Shown piece after piece: positions 34,852-43,244 of a stretch of DNA of 64,000 nucleotides. The position numbers were made by a program, and so were the translations under genes. Under the pieces are notes generated by a model. That model was not told the DNA's origin. It worked only from the letters and a program-made list of their open reading frames with translations, and searched no databases. The DNA lies in NCBI RefSeq assembly GCF_003048405.1, contig NZ_PIQS01000001.1, forward strand, positions 1-64,000, read 5' to 3'. Position 1 is the stretch's first letter. Every line of letters starts with the position of its first letter. Origin of the DNA: Campylobacter concisus. GTDB taxonomy: Bacteria; Campylobacterota; Campylobacteria; Campylobacterales; Campylobacteraceae.

Positions 34852-37680
34852 CTACTTTTTCTTCATCTCTTCAAGCTCTTGCGCTAGAAATTCTCCAGTG
34901 TAGCTGCCAGTTTTTTTATAGTTTTTAGCCACCTCTTTTACACTGCCGCACGCTATCACTTTACCACCTTTTGCGCCACCTTCTGGCCCCATATCTACGA
35001 TGTAGTCACAGTTTTTAATAACATCCATATTATGCTCGATCACAAAAACAGAATTTCCAAGATCAACTAAGTGATTTAGCACCTTTACCAACCGATCGAC
35101 GTCGGCAAAATGAAGTCCTGTCGTTGGCTCATCAAGGATATAAAGCGTATTTCCAGTGTCACTTCTACTAAGCTCTTTTGCTAGCTTCACACGTTGCGCC
35201 TCGCCACCACTAAGTGTGACTGCATTTTGTCCAAGTGTAATGTAGCCAAGCCCTACGTCTTGAAGCGTGGTGAGCTTCGAAGCGATCTTTGGCACAGCCT
35301 TGAAAAACTCAACCGCCTCATCGATACTCATATTTAGCACCTCAGCGATGTTTTTGCCTTTGTATAAAATTTCTAAGGTTTGAGCGTTATATCTAGCACC
35401 ATTACAAACGTCACAAACTACGTTAATATCAGGCAAAAAGTGCATCTCAATCGTAATCTCGCCCTCGCCTTGGCACTTCTCGCAGCGTCCACCTTTGACA
35501 TTGAAGCTAAAGCGCCCTATTTTATAGCCTCTAAGTTTAGCTTCTTTGGTCTGCGCAAATAAATTTCTTATCTCATCCATCACACCAGTATATGTTGCCG
35601 GATTTGAGCGTGGGGTACGGCCGATTGGGCTTTGATCAAGATAGATCACCTTGTCTAAATTCTCAAGTCCGCTTAAATTTACCCCAGCTATCTTTTTTAC
35701 TTTTTTGGCTCTATTTAGCTGCTCCTGCGCCTCTGGAAGCAAGGTCTGAAGCACTAGCGAGCTCTTGCCAGAGCCTGAGACGCCCGTGACGCCTACAAGG
35801 TTTCTAAGCGGAAATTTCGCGGTTAAATTTGAGATATTGTTGATATTTACATTTGAAATTTCTAGCCACTTCTCAGCTTTCCTATTTTTTTGATAGTTGA
35901 TCTTTTTCTTACCATTTATGTATTGTGCAGTCTGGGTATCTGAGCTTAAAAGCTCTTTTGAACTGCCTGCAAAGACCACGTTACCGCCAAATTTACCAGC
36001 CCCAGGTCCAATATCTACGATAAAATCAGCCTCTTCTATCGTTTTTTTATCATGCTCGACGACGATTACAGAGTTGCCTTTGGCTTGTAAATTTCTAAGC
36101 GTCTTTATGAGTTTTAGCGTATCACGCTCGTGTAGACCGATGCTTGGCTCATCAAGCACGTACATGACGCCACTTAGCCCGCTTCCTATCTGACTCGCGA
36201 TCCTGATACGCTGCGCCTCACCACCGCTGATCGTCCTAGCATCACGTCCAAGTGACAAATAGCCAAGCCCCACGTCATACAAAAAGAAAAGCCTCTCGTT
36301 GATCTCTTTTAAGATAGGCTTTGCGATCGCCTTGTCATAGTCGCTAAGATAGGCAAAATTTTTCTCATTTGAGAAAAAGGCAGTGCAGTTTTCTATACTC
36401 ATATCTAAAATTTCACCAAGTCCAAGGCCAGCGACCTTTACCGCTAAACTTTGAGGCTTTAGCCTGTGACCGTTACAAGCGTCACAAATTTTCTCACTCA
36501 TGTATTCGTCAAAGTCTTTGTAATCCTTCAAAAGCCCGTGTGAAATTTTAACTACACCATCAAACTTTCTAAGTAGCTTATTTCTCTTCCAAAAAAACTC
36601 AACTTCTTTGACATTTCCATATAAAACGAGCCTCTTTTCATCTTCACTAAGCTCATAATATGGTTTTTTAATATCAATGCCATTTTGCTCGCAAAAAGCA
36701 AGTAAAAATTTATAGTAATAGCTCATGTTATAGCCATAAAGTAGCTTGATCGCACCATTTTCTATCGACTTTTCCTCATCGATGATCTTGCTCATATCTA
36801 GGCTATATCTTATGCCAAGTCCGTCGCAGTGCTCGCAAGCGCCCTTTGGCGAGTTAAAGCTAAAGCTTAGTGGTTCAAGCGGCGAAAATGAAATTTTGCA
36901 GTCAAAACAAGCCATGTGCTCGCTGTAATGTATAAAACTCTCTTTTAAGCCAAGCTCATCGGCATTTGCGATCTCTATCTCGACTTCGCCAAAGCTCTCA
37001 TTTAGCGCCTTTTCCACGTCGCTCGCAAGGCGTTCGTGATTTTGCTCATCGATAGCGATCCTATCAACAATGACCTTTATCGTGTGTTTTTTTGTTTTTG
37101 CAAGCTCGATCTCTTCATCAAGCCTCACCACCACGCCATCTATCTGCGCTCTGACAAAGCCTTTTTGACGTAAATTTTCGATCAAGTCCGCCCATGTGCC
37201 CTTTTTCTCACGAACTAGTGGCGCATAGATGATCACTTTTGCACCAAGCGGGAGCTTTGAAATTTCATTTATAATATCGCTCGCACTCATTTTCGAGATA
37301 GGTTTGCCACATTTATGGCAGTGTTGAACGCCGACCCTTGCGTATAAAAGCCTTAGATAGTCATAAATTTCTGTAATCGTACCGACCGTTGAGCGAGGGT
37401 TTTTAGAAGTCGTCTTTTGATCGATCGCGATAGCAGGCGTTAAACCCTCGATCTTATCGACATCAGGCTTACCCACACGGTCTAAAAACTGCCTAGCGTA
37501 GCTACTAAGGCTCTCCATGTATCTTCTTTGTCCCTCAGCATAAAGCGTATCAAAGGCTAGCGTGCTCTTGCCACTGCCGCTAAGGCCGGTAAAAACTACT
37601 AATTTATTTTTTGGAATTTTAAGATTTATATTTTTTAAGTTATGTTCTCTTGCGCCAGTTATTTCAATAATATCATTCAT
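34852..37680 (-). CDS. uvrA: Excinuclease ABC subunit A
   Basis: UvrA finds DNA damage for nucleotide excision repair and loads UvrB. The 942-residue protein has two ABC ATPase halves: Walker A GLSGSGKST near 32-40 and GVSGSGKSS in the second half, two SGGEAQR signatures, and Walker B LDEPS/LDEPT. Zinc-finger cysteine pairs are visible (CHKC, CFDC/CEHC, CEKC/CDVC). It is a single gene with its own 3' terminator; fdxA is divergent from it. Confidence 0.97.
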   Translation of the reverse strand: MNDIIEITGAREHNLKNINLKIPKNKLVVFTGLSGSGKSTLAFDTLYAEGQRRYMESLSSYARQFLDRVGKPDVDKIEGLTPAIAIDQKTTSKNPRSTVGTITEIYDYLRLLYARVGVQHCHKCGKPISKMSASDIINEISKLPLGAKVIIYAPLVREKKGTWADLIENLRQKGFVRAQIDGVVVRLDEEIELAKTKKHTIKVIVDRIAIDEQNHERLASDVEKALNESFGEVEIEIANADELGLKESFIHYSEHMACFDCKISFSPLEPLSFSFNSPKGACEHCDGLGIRYSLDMSKIIDEEKSIENGAIKLLYGYNMSYYYKFLLAFCEQNGIDIKKPYYELSEDEKRLVLYGNVKEVEFFWKRNKLLRKFDGVVKISHGLLKDYKDFDEYMSEKICDACNGHRLKPQSLAVKVAGLGLGEILDMSIENCTAFFSNEKNFAYLSDYDKAIAKPILKEINERLFFLYDVGLGYLSLGRDARTISGGEAQRIRIASQIGSGLSGVMYVLDEPSIGLHERDTLKLIKTLRNLQAKGNSVIVVEHDKKTIEEADFIVDIGPGAGKFGGNVVFAGSSKELLSSDTQTAQYINGKKKINYQKNRKAEKWLEISNVNINNISNLTAKFPLRNLVGVTGVSGSGKSSLVLQTLLPEAQEQLNRAKKVKKIAGVNLSGLENLDKVIYLDQSPIGRTPRSNPATYTGVMDEIRNLFAQTKEAKLRGYKIGRFSFNVKGGRCEKCQGEGEITIEMHFLPDINVVCDVCNGARYNAQTLEILYKGKNIAEVLNMSIDEAVEFFKAVPKIASKLTTLQDVGLGYITLGQNAVTLSGGEAQRVKLAKELSRSDTGNTLYILDEPTTGLHFADVDRLVKVLNHLVDLGNSVFVIEHNMDVIKNCDYIVDMGPEGGAKGGKVIACGSVKEVAKNYKKTGSYTGEFLAQELEEMKKK

Positions 37681-37820
37681 TAAATTTATACAACCTTTTT
37701 AAAATTTTAATCTGTAAATTTAGTCTAAAAGTGATAAAAGATTTATAAAGTAGTTTTTCTAAAATTTAAAATCGTAGTTAAATTTAAGGGCTTATTTATA
37801 TCATTTTCAGCTTTTTTTGA

Positions 37821-37826
37821 TATTCT
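37821..37826 (+). promoter_or_regulatory. Putative -10 box for the ferredoxin gene
   Basis: TATTCT preceded by TTTTTTTGA, 28 bases before the ATG at 37855. AAGGAG is the ribosome site. Confidence 0.45.
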
Positions 37827-37854
37827 ACGCCAAATTTTAATCTAAGGAGAAAAA

Positions 37855-38139
37855 ATGTCTGTAAAAATAACTGATATATGCATAAGCTGTGGTTCATGTA
37901 TTGATGAATGCCCAGTTTCAGCTATCGTTGATGATAGCGACAACCCAACTGGAGCAGATACATACTATGTTTATTCAAATAAATGCGTTGAGTGCGTAGG
38001 CTATAATGATGAGCCAGCCTGTGCTTCTGCCTGTCCAACTGATGGTTGTATTGTATGGGACGCTGTTGTAGCGGGACAACCTTCTCGCGATCAAATCGGT
38101 GCTGATGCACGTAATGGCTCAATTCCAGTTATTCAATAA
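37855..38139 (+). CDS. fdxA: 2[4Fe-4S] ferredoxin, Alvin type
   Basis: A 94-residue electron carrier. Cluster I uses CISCGSCIDECP; cluster II uses CVEC followed by an eight-residue insert, then CASACP, and an extra cysteine in TDGC, the pattern of Allochromatium-type ferredoxins. The C-terminal 20 residues extend beyond the core. The order fdxA, ndk, DUF177, rpmF, plsX, fabH, ahpC matches other Campylobacter. A hairpin follows its stop, so it is mostly transcribed alone. Confidence 0.94.
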   Translation: MSVKITDICISCGSCIDECPVSAIVDDSDNPTGADTYYVYSNKCVECVGYNDEPACASACPTDGCIVWDAVVAGQPSRDQIGADARNGSIPVIQ

Positions 38140-38151
38140 TTTTATAAATTT

Positions 38152-38180
38152 TAGGCTCAATTTGAGCCTATTTTATTTTT
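38152..38180 (+). terminator. Rho-independent terminator after fdxA
   Basis: TAGGCTCA at 38152-38159 and TGAGCCTA at 38163-38170 form a perfect 8-bp stem with a three-base loop, followed by TTTTATTTTT. Confidence 0.85.
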
Positions 38181-38193
38181 AAGCTTTATTTGA

Positions 38194-38199
38194 TATAAT
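38194..38199 (+). promoter_or_regulatory. Putative -10 box for ndk and the downstream lipid genes
   Basis: TATAAT in the context TTTGATATAATTGCC, 42 bases before the ndk ATG and just after the fdxA terminator. Confidence 0.65.
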
Positions 38200-38241
38200 T
38201 GCCAACTTCAATTTAAATAACCTAGATTTAAGGAAAAATTT

Positions 38242-38655
38242 ATGCAAAGAACACTTTCTATTATTAAGCCTGATGCTGTTAAGAAAAATGTTGTTGGAAA
38301 AATTATAGATAGATTTGAAAGTAACGGCCTAAGGATCGCAGCCGCAAAGAAAATCCAACTTAGCAAATGCGATGCAAAAGCATTTTATGCAGTTCATAAA
38401 GATAGACCTTTTTTCAATGATTTAGTTGATTTTATGGTAAGCGGACCAGTTGTAGTTATGGTTTTAGAGGGCGACAATGCAGTTGCTAAAAACCGCGAGC
38501 TAATGGGTGCAACTAACCCAAAAGAAGCAGCTCCTGGCACTATAAGAGCTGATTTTGCCGATAGCATTGATGCAAATGCGGTTCACGGAAGTGACAGCCT
38601 AGAAAATGCTGTGAATGAAATAAATTTCTTCTTTGCTTCAAGAGAAATTTGCTAA
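38242..38655 (+). CDS. ndk: Nucleoside diphosphate kinase
   Basis: Ndk balances nucleoside triphosphates through a phosphohistidine. The active-site H115 lies in NAVHGSDS, with the nucleotide-binding [15 protein letters not shown] before it; 137 residues is standard. AAGGAAAAA precedes the ATG. It leads a compact run to fabH. Confidence 0.97.
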   Translation: MQRTLSIIKPDAVKKNVVGKIIDRFESNGLRIAAAKKIQLSKCDAKAFYAVHKDRPFFNDLVDFMVSGPVVVMVLEGDNAVAKNRELMGATNPKEAAPGTIRADFADSIDANAVHGSDSLENAVNEINFFFASREIC

Positions 38656-38671
38656 TTTTAGGTCAAGAAAA

Positions 38672-39031
38672 TTGATTATATCTTTTTCTAAAATAGCAAA
38701 CAAAGATATAAGCTTTGAGCTAGTAGGAAATGATAATTTAGTTTTTATTGGAATTTTAAAAAGAAAAGATCCTTTTTTGGTAAAATGCCAAGGCAAAATA
38801 AAAGGGAATATAAATTATGTTTGCGATCGATGTGGTGAAGCATTTATGTTGCCTATCGATCAAGATGTAGAGCTAAATTTAAGTGACGGTATTTATAAAG
38901 ATAGCGAAAATGAGCTTAGCGATACGATGGAATTTTTTGATGGCAATATTTATTTAAAAGAAGTCCTTGAGAGTGAGTTAGAAGCTTTTAAAAGCGATTA
39001 TTTCTATTGTGAAAAATGTAAAAATTTATAA
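38672..39031 (+). CDS. DUF177/YceD family protein
   Basis: A small protein of the YceD group, usually encoded just before rpmF and thought to be linked to large-subunit RNA metabolism; its exact role is not settled. The core CQGKIKGNINYVCDRCGEAF with the CDRC pair and the C-terminal CEKCKNL are visible and may bind zinc. The frame is open from an ATG at 38633 inside ndk, but the TTG at 38672 has AGG nearby, avoids the overlap and gives 119 residues starting LIISFSKIA, which looks like the family start. Confidence 0.82.
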   Translation: MIISFSKIANKDISFELVGNDNLVFIGILKRKDPFLVKCQGKIKGNINYVCDRCGEAFMLPIDQDVELNLSDGIYKDSENELSDTMEFFDGNIYLKEVLESELEAFKSDYFYCEKCKNL

Positions 39032-39043
39032 AGGAGAGTAAAA

Positions 39044-39190
39044 ATGGCAGTACCAAAGCGAAGAGTGAGTCATTCTCGTGCAGCAAAACGTAGAACACAT
39101 TATAAAGTTACACTTCCAGTGCCTGTAAAAGACAAAGATGGTTCTTGGAAAATGCCTCACCGCATAAACAAAACTACAGGTGAATATTAA
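39044..39190 (+). CDS. rpmF: 50S ribosomal protein L32
   Basis: A 48-residue ribosomal protein beginning [20 protein letters not shown] and ending NKTTGEY. There are no cysteines, so this is the zinc-independent (C-minus) form. AAGGAG precedes the ATG. The gene sits between the YceD-type gene and plsX, its usual place in many bacteria. Confidence 0.96.
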   Translation: MAVPKRRVSHSRAAKRRTHYKVTLPVPVKDKDGSWKMPHRINKTTGEY

Positions 39191-39193
39191 AAT

Positions 39194-40183
39194 ATGATTC
39201 GCATTGCTATCGATGCTATGGGTGGTGATTTTGGTGCAGATCCTATAATATCTGGTGTTATTGATGCACTAAAAGAGACAGAATTTAAAGCTGTATTAGT
39301 CGGCGATAGCAATGTCATCAAACCACTCATCCCACAATCTTATTTAAAAAATATCGAATTTTTAGATGCTAGCGAAGTTATCTCGATGGCAGATGGTGCG
39401 ACTGATGCACTTAAGAGAAAAGATAGTACGATCTACAAGGCAATTGAACTCTTAAAAAATAAGGAAGTTGATGCTGTAGTTTCTGCCGGTCATAGTGGTG
39501 CAACTATGAGTTTAGCTACCCTAAGAATTGGTAGACTAAAAAATATTTCTCGCCCAGCAATTGCAACACTTATGCCAAATTCAAAAGAATCTGCGACTTT
39601 GGTTTTAGATGTTGGTGCAAATGTTGATTGTAAAAGTGAACATTTGTTTCAATTTGCCATAATGGGTGAAGCCTATGCAAAAGAAATTTTAGGTAGAAAA
39701 GAGCCAAAAGTTGGTCTTTTATCAAATGGTGAAGAAGAAAGCAAAGGCAATGAAGTTAGCAAAGAAGCATTTAAATTAGTTTCTAGGCTTGATAGCTTTG
39801 TTGGCAATGCAGAAGGTAATCAAATTTTTGATGGCAGTATTGATGTAATGGTTTGTGATGGTTTTATGGGAAATATTCTTTTAAAAACTAGCGAAGGCGT
39901 TGCAGATGCAATAGGCAAAATCATCAAAAAACAAATTAAAAAATCACCTCTTGCTATAGCTGGCTCTGTACTCATGAGAAAAGTTTTTAAGACACTTAAA
40001 AAACAGGTTAGCTATGACGAATATGGTGGTGCACCACTTCTTGGTGTAAATGGTTGTGTTATCATAAGTCACGGCAAAAGTAATTCAAAAGCTATAAAAA
40101 ATGCAATTTTTCAAGCAATAAAATTTGCTAATTCAAATATAAATAAAGTTATCGAAGAAGAACTTTCGCACTTTGCAAGGTAA
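39194..40183 (+). CDS. plsX: Phosphate acyltransferase PlsX
   Basis: PlsX converts acyl-ACP to acyl phosphate, the donor used by PlsY, whose gene lies 5.4 kb downstream. The N-terminal [36 protein letters not shown] and [16 protein letters not shown] motifs are present; 329 residues is normal. It starts three bases after rpmF. Confidence 0.96.
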   Translation: MIRIAIDAMGGDFGADPIISGVIDALKETEFKAVLVGDSNVIKPLIPQSYLKNIEFLDASEVISMADGATDALKRKDSTIYKAIELLKNKEVDAVVSAGHSGATMSLATLRIGRLKNISRPAIATLMPNSKESATLVLDVGANVDCKSEHLFQFAIMGEAYAKEILGRKEPKVGLLSNGEEESKGNEVSKEAFKLVSRLDSFVGNAEGNQIFDGSIDVMVCDGFMGNILLKTSEGVADAIGKIIKKQIKKSPLAIAGSVLMRKVFKTLKKQVSYDEYGGAPLLGVNGCVIISHGKSNSKAIKNAIFQAIKFANSNINKVIEEELSHFAR

Positions 40184-40186
40184 AAT

Positions 40187-41194
40187 ATGCCAAAAGCTTC
40201 ACTGATTTCTATCGCTTCTTATATTCCAGAAAAAATTCTGACAAATTTTGACTTTGAAAAAATGGTTGAAACGAGTGATGAATGGATAGTAAAGCGAACA
40301 GGTATCGAACAAAGGCATATTGCAACTAACGAAACAACAAGTGACCTTGGCACAAAGGCTGGTGAATTAGCTATAAAACGCTCAGGACTTGATAAATCTC
40401 AAATCGATGCAATCATCTGTGCTACGATATCTCCAGATCATCTTTGTATGCCTTCTACTGCTTGCAAAATAGCTGCAAATTTGGGTTTAAACTATGGAGT
40501 TACAGCATTTGATATAAGTGCGGCTTGTACCGGTTTTATTTATCTTTTAGAGCTTGCAAATTCTCTCATTATTAGCGGTGCTAAAAAGAATGTCTTAATT
40601 ATCGGAGCCGAAAAATTAAGCTCTATTGTTGACTATACAGATAGAGGCACTTGTATACTATTTGGTGATGGAGCAGGTGCGGCTGTAATTAGTAGTGGTA
40701 ATGAGAACGAGATCATCGATATTCATACGGCAAGCGACGGCAAGCAAGCTGAACTTTTAATAACTCCAGGATGTGGGAGTGTATTTCCAGCCAGTGAGGA
40801 AACGCTAAAAAATAGACTAAATTTCATCCATATGAGTGGAAATGAGGTTTTTAAAATAGCAGTTCAAACGCTTAGTAAAAGTGTGATTGAAATTTTACAC
40901 GCAAACAAAATGCAAAGCGAAGATATCGACTTTTTCATACCTCATCAAGCAAATATAAGAATAATAGATGCGGTAAAAAATAGATTAAATTTTAAAGATG
41001 AGCAGTGTGTCTTGACCGTTGCTAAATATGGCAATACAAGCTCAGCTTCAATTCCGATGGCTATGAATGATGCCTATGAAGACGGCCGTATCAAAAATGG
41101 TTCAGTTTTGCTTCTTGACGCATTTGGTGGCGGCTTTACATGGGGATCAGCGATTCTAAAATTTGGCGGAAAAAATTTTAGCGATTTACAATAA
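40187..41194 (+). CDS. fabH: 3-oxoacyl-[acyl-carrier-protein] synthase III
   Basis: FabH starts fatty-acid synthesis by condensing acetyl-CoA with malonyl-ACP. The catalytic triad is seen as C114 (SAACTGF), His in FIPHQAN and Asn in [22 protein letters not shown] is the N-terminal signature. It follows plsX by three bases and ends the run. The next 237 bases before ahpC are AT-rich and hold no gene. Confidence 0.96.
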   Translation: MPKASLISIASYIPEKILTNFDFEKMVETSDEWIVKRTGIEQRHIATNETTSDLGTKAGELAIKRSGLDKSQIDAIICATISPDHLCMPSTACKIAANLGLNYGVTAFDISAACTGFIYLLELANSLIISGAKKNVLIIGAEKLSSIVDYTDRGTCILFGDGAGAAVISSGNENEIIDIHTASDGKQAELLITPGCGSVFPASEETLKNRLNFIHMSGNEVFKIAVQTLSKSVIEILHANKMQSEDIDFFIPHQANIRIIDAVKNRLNFKDEQCVLTVAKYGNTSSASIPMAMNDAYEDGRIKNGSVLLLDAFGGGFTWGSAILKFGGKNFSDLQ

Positions 41195-41389
41195 TTACAG
41201 TAAGTAATCTTCTAAATTTTTAGCAACGCTTTTACTAATTTCTTTCAAATACTCTCATCAATAAATTTTTAAAAATTCAAAGTTTTTACCACTTTTAACA
41301 AAATCCATTTTCAGCTTTTACCAATAACAATAAATTTACTACACAAAAATTTCTAAAATATATTTAAACTAAATTTAATTTTGAATAGA

Positions 41390-41395
41390 TATAAT
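41390..41395 (+). promoter_or_regulatory. Putative -10 box for ahpC
   Basis: TATAAT in GAATAGATATAATTTCGC, 36 bases before the ATG. In other Campylobacter ahpC is repressed by PerR, but I could not identify a clear PerR box here. Confidence 0.6.
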
Positions 41396-41431
41396 TTCGC
41401 AATCAATAAAATTTATTATTAAGGAGAACAA

Positions 41432-42031
41432 ATGTTAGTAACAAAAAAAGCACCTGATTTTACAGCTGCAGCAGTTTTAGGAAACAATCAAATTGTAAAT
41501 GATTTTAATCTTTATAAAAATATTGGCGAGAAAGGCGCAGTTGTATTCTTCTATCCAATGGACTTTACTTTTGTTTGCCCAAGCGAAATTATCGCATTTG
41601 ACAAAAGATATGACGAGTTTAAGTCACGTGGTATCGAAGTTATCGCAGTTTCATGCGACAACCAATTCTCTCACTTCGCATGGAAAGAGACTCCAGTAAA
41701 TAAGGGCGGTATTGGTAAAGTTCGCTTCCCTATCGTAGCTGATATGACAAAATCAATCGCTCGCGGTTTTGACGTACTTCTAGAAGATGCTGGTGTAGCG
41801 CTTCGCGGTAGTTTCTTGCTTGATAAAGACGGTACTGTTCGCCATGCAGTTATCAACGATCTTCCACTTGGCAGAAATATCGATGAGATGATAAGAATGG
41901 TTGATACTATGCTATTTACAAATGAGCACGGCGAAGTTTGCCCAGCTGGCTGGAATAAAGGTGATGCTGGTATGAAACCAAGCACTGAAGGTGTTGCTGA
42001 CTACCTTTCACACAACGAAGGCAAACTATAA
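41432..42031 (+). CDS. ahpC: Alkyl hydroperoxide reductase / 2-Cys peroxiredoxin AhpC
   Basis: AhpC reduces organic peroxides and hydrogen peroxide. The peroxidatic C49 (FTFVCPSE) and resolving C170 (GEVCPAGW) mark a typical 2-Cys peroxiredoxin of 199 residues. No AhpF lies nearby, as usual in the epsilonproteobacteria, where thioredoxin serves. Codon use shows many frequent codons, fitting high expression. It is a single gene bounded by its own promoter and a perfect hairpin. Confidence 0.96.
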   Translation: MLVTKKAPDFTAAAVLGNNQIVNDFNLYKNIGEKGAVVFFYPMDFTFVCPSEIIAFDKRYDEFKSRGIEVIAVSCDNQFSHFAWKETPVNKGGIGKVRFPIVADMTKSIARGFDVLLEDAGVALRGSFLLDKDGTVRHAVINDLPLGRNIDEMIRMVDTMLFTNEHGEVCPAGWNKGDAGMKPSTEGVADYLSHNEGKL

Positions 42032-42038
42032 TTAATAA

Positions 42039-42068
42039 AAATTTCTAGGTATCTTTACCTAGAAATTT
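42039..42068 (+). terminator. Strong hairpin terminator after ahpC
   Basis: AAATTTCTAGGTA at 42039-42051 and TACCTAGAAATTT at 42056-42068 form a perfect 13-bp stem with a four-base loop, eight bases after the ahpC stop. Confidence 0.82.
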
Positions 42069-42153
42069 CTCCTCCAAATAAATTTAAATACTTTTTTAAT
42101 ATAACTTTTTATATCATAGCCTTGGCTTTAATCAACAACATTCCGGAGACTAC

Positions 42154-43236
42154 ATGGATTTTAAAGGCAGGCAAGAGCTTGTAATAAATTGCGAAGATAG
42201 CATACTTAAATTAAGAGATAAATTTATCGATGACGGTATCAAATTTTGTAGACAGCTAACATTTATCGTACCGCACGATCAGGTAAAAATTTGTCTTGAA
42301 AACATCTTTGATACACTGCTTATTCAAAAGCCAAATGCTACGCAGCTACAAGATGATTTAAATAATCTAATACCAAAATCAAATGCAAGAGATGAATTAA
42401 TCAATTTTCTACTTTTAAATTTGACTTTAAATTTTAGTCACTCTTGCGACAATAGCACTTTCGTAGGTTATTTCGTAAATGCCGTTTCAAGAATCAAAGA
42501 AATTTTATGTGGTGCCAAAGATCAGCAAGAAACAAATGTAAAAGACATGATTGAAACCGGAACATTTTTTTATGAAGATCCGATCAATACATTCACTCGT
42601 ATGAAAAAAGCCAAGGTAAGGCCTGAGCTTTTAAATTTATATGATGGATTAAATATAAAATATGAGGCTGAAATTTTAGAAGTTAAAGAAGATAGTGTCG
42701 TTTTTCGTGTGGATATGATGCAAATTTTAGCTATGAAACAAGACGGCAAAGGTTTTATTTTGCCAAATAGCTTTTTCTCAAAGCCATTATGTGCTGATAT
42801 TGTTAATTACAATATAGTCAATAAAGGCGTCACTCTTTCAAATTTCTTACGAAATACAACGATGTACGCATATAAAAGAAAATTCCAACGTATCTTGCCA
42901 AATCGTTTTACCAAAACTATTATCAAAGGCAAGCAAGACAAGATCGAAGGTAGCCTTTATGATGTTTCTGAAGGCGGCATAAGCGTATTAAGCCCGCAAA
43001 CTACAAATTTTCAAGATGGAGAAGAGCTAGAAGCGACCTTTGAAATCTTAATCGCGCCAGATAAAGTAAAAAACGTGACTTTAAAGCTAAGACTTGTTAC
43101 GGAGCTGGCATATAAAGGCTACATTAGATACTGTATGAAGCTTATTGATGATGATGAAACTATAAAAGATTTTACGCAAAAGCGCATAAAAGAGACGCTT
43201 GACGAGCTTCGCTCACGTATAAATTTATACGAATAA
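42154..43236 (+). CDS. PilZ domain protein (probable c-di-GMP receptor)
   Basis: A 360-residue cytoplasmic protein. Residues about 238-345 form a PilZ domain with both ligand motifs intact: RKFQR (R242-x3-R246) and DVSEGG (D270-x-S-x-x-G). The region 150-235 resembles a YcgR-type N-terminal beta domain (EAEILEVKEDSVVFRVDMMQ). The first 150 residues are helical and unrecognised. It ends eight bases before a HerA-like ATPase gene and is probably co-transcribed with it. Confidence 0.82.
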   Translation: MDFKGRQELVINCEDSILKLRDKFIDDGIKFCRQLTFIVPHDQVKICLENIFDTLLIQKPNATQLQDDLNNLIPKSNARDELINFLLLNLTLNFSHSCDNSTFVGYFVNAVSRIKEILCGAKDQQETNVKDMIETGTFFYEDPINTFTRMKKAKVRPELLNLYDGLNIKYEAEILEVKEDSVVFRVDMMQILAMKQDGKGFILPNSFFSKPLCADIVNYNIVNKGVTLSNFLRNTTMYAYKRKFQRILPNRFTKTIIKGKQDKIEGSLYDVSEGGISVLSPQTTNFQDGEELEATFEILIAPDKVKNVTLKLRLVTELAYKGYIRYCMKLIDDDETIKDFTQKRIKETLDELRSRINLYE

Positions 43237-43244
43237 GGCAGCTA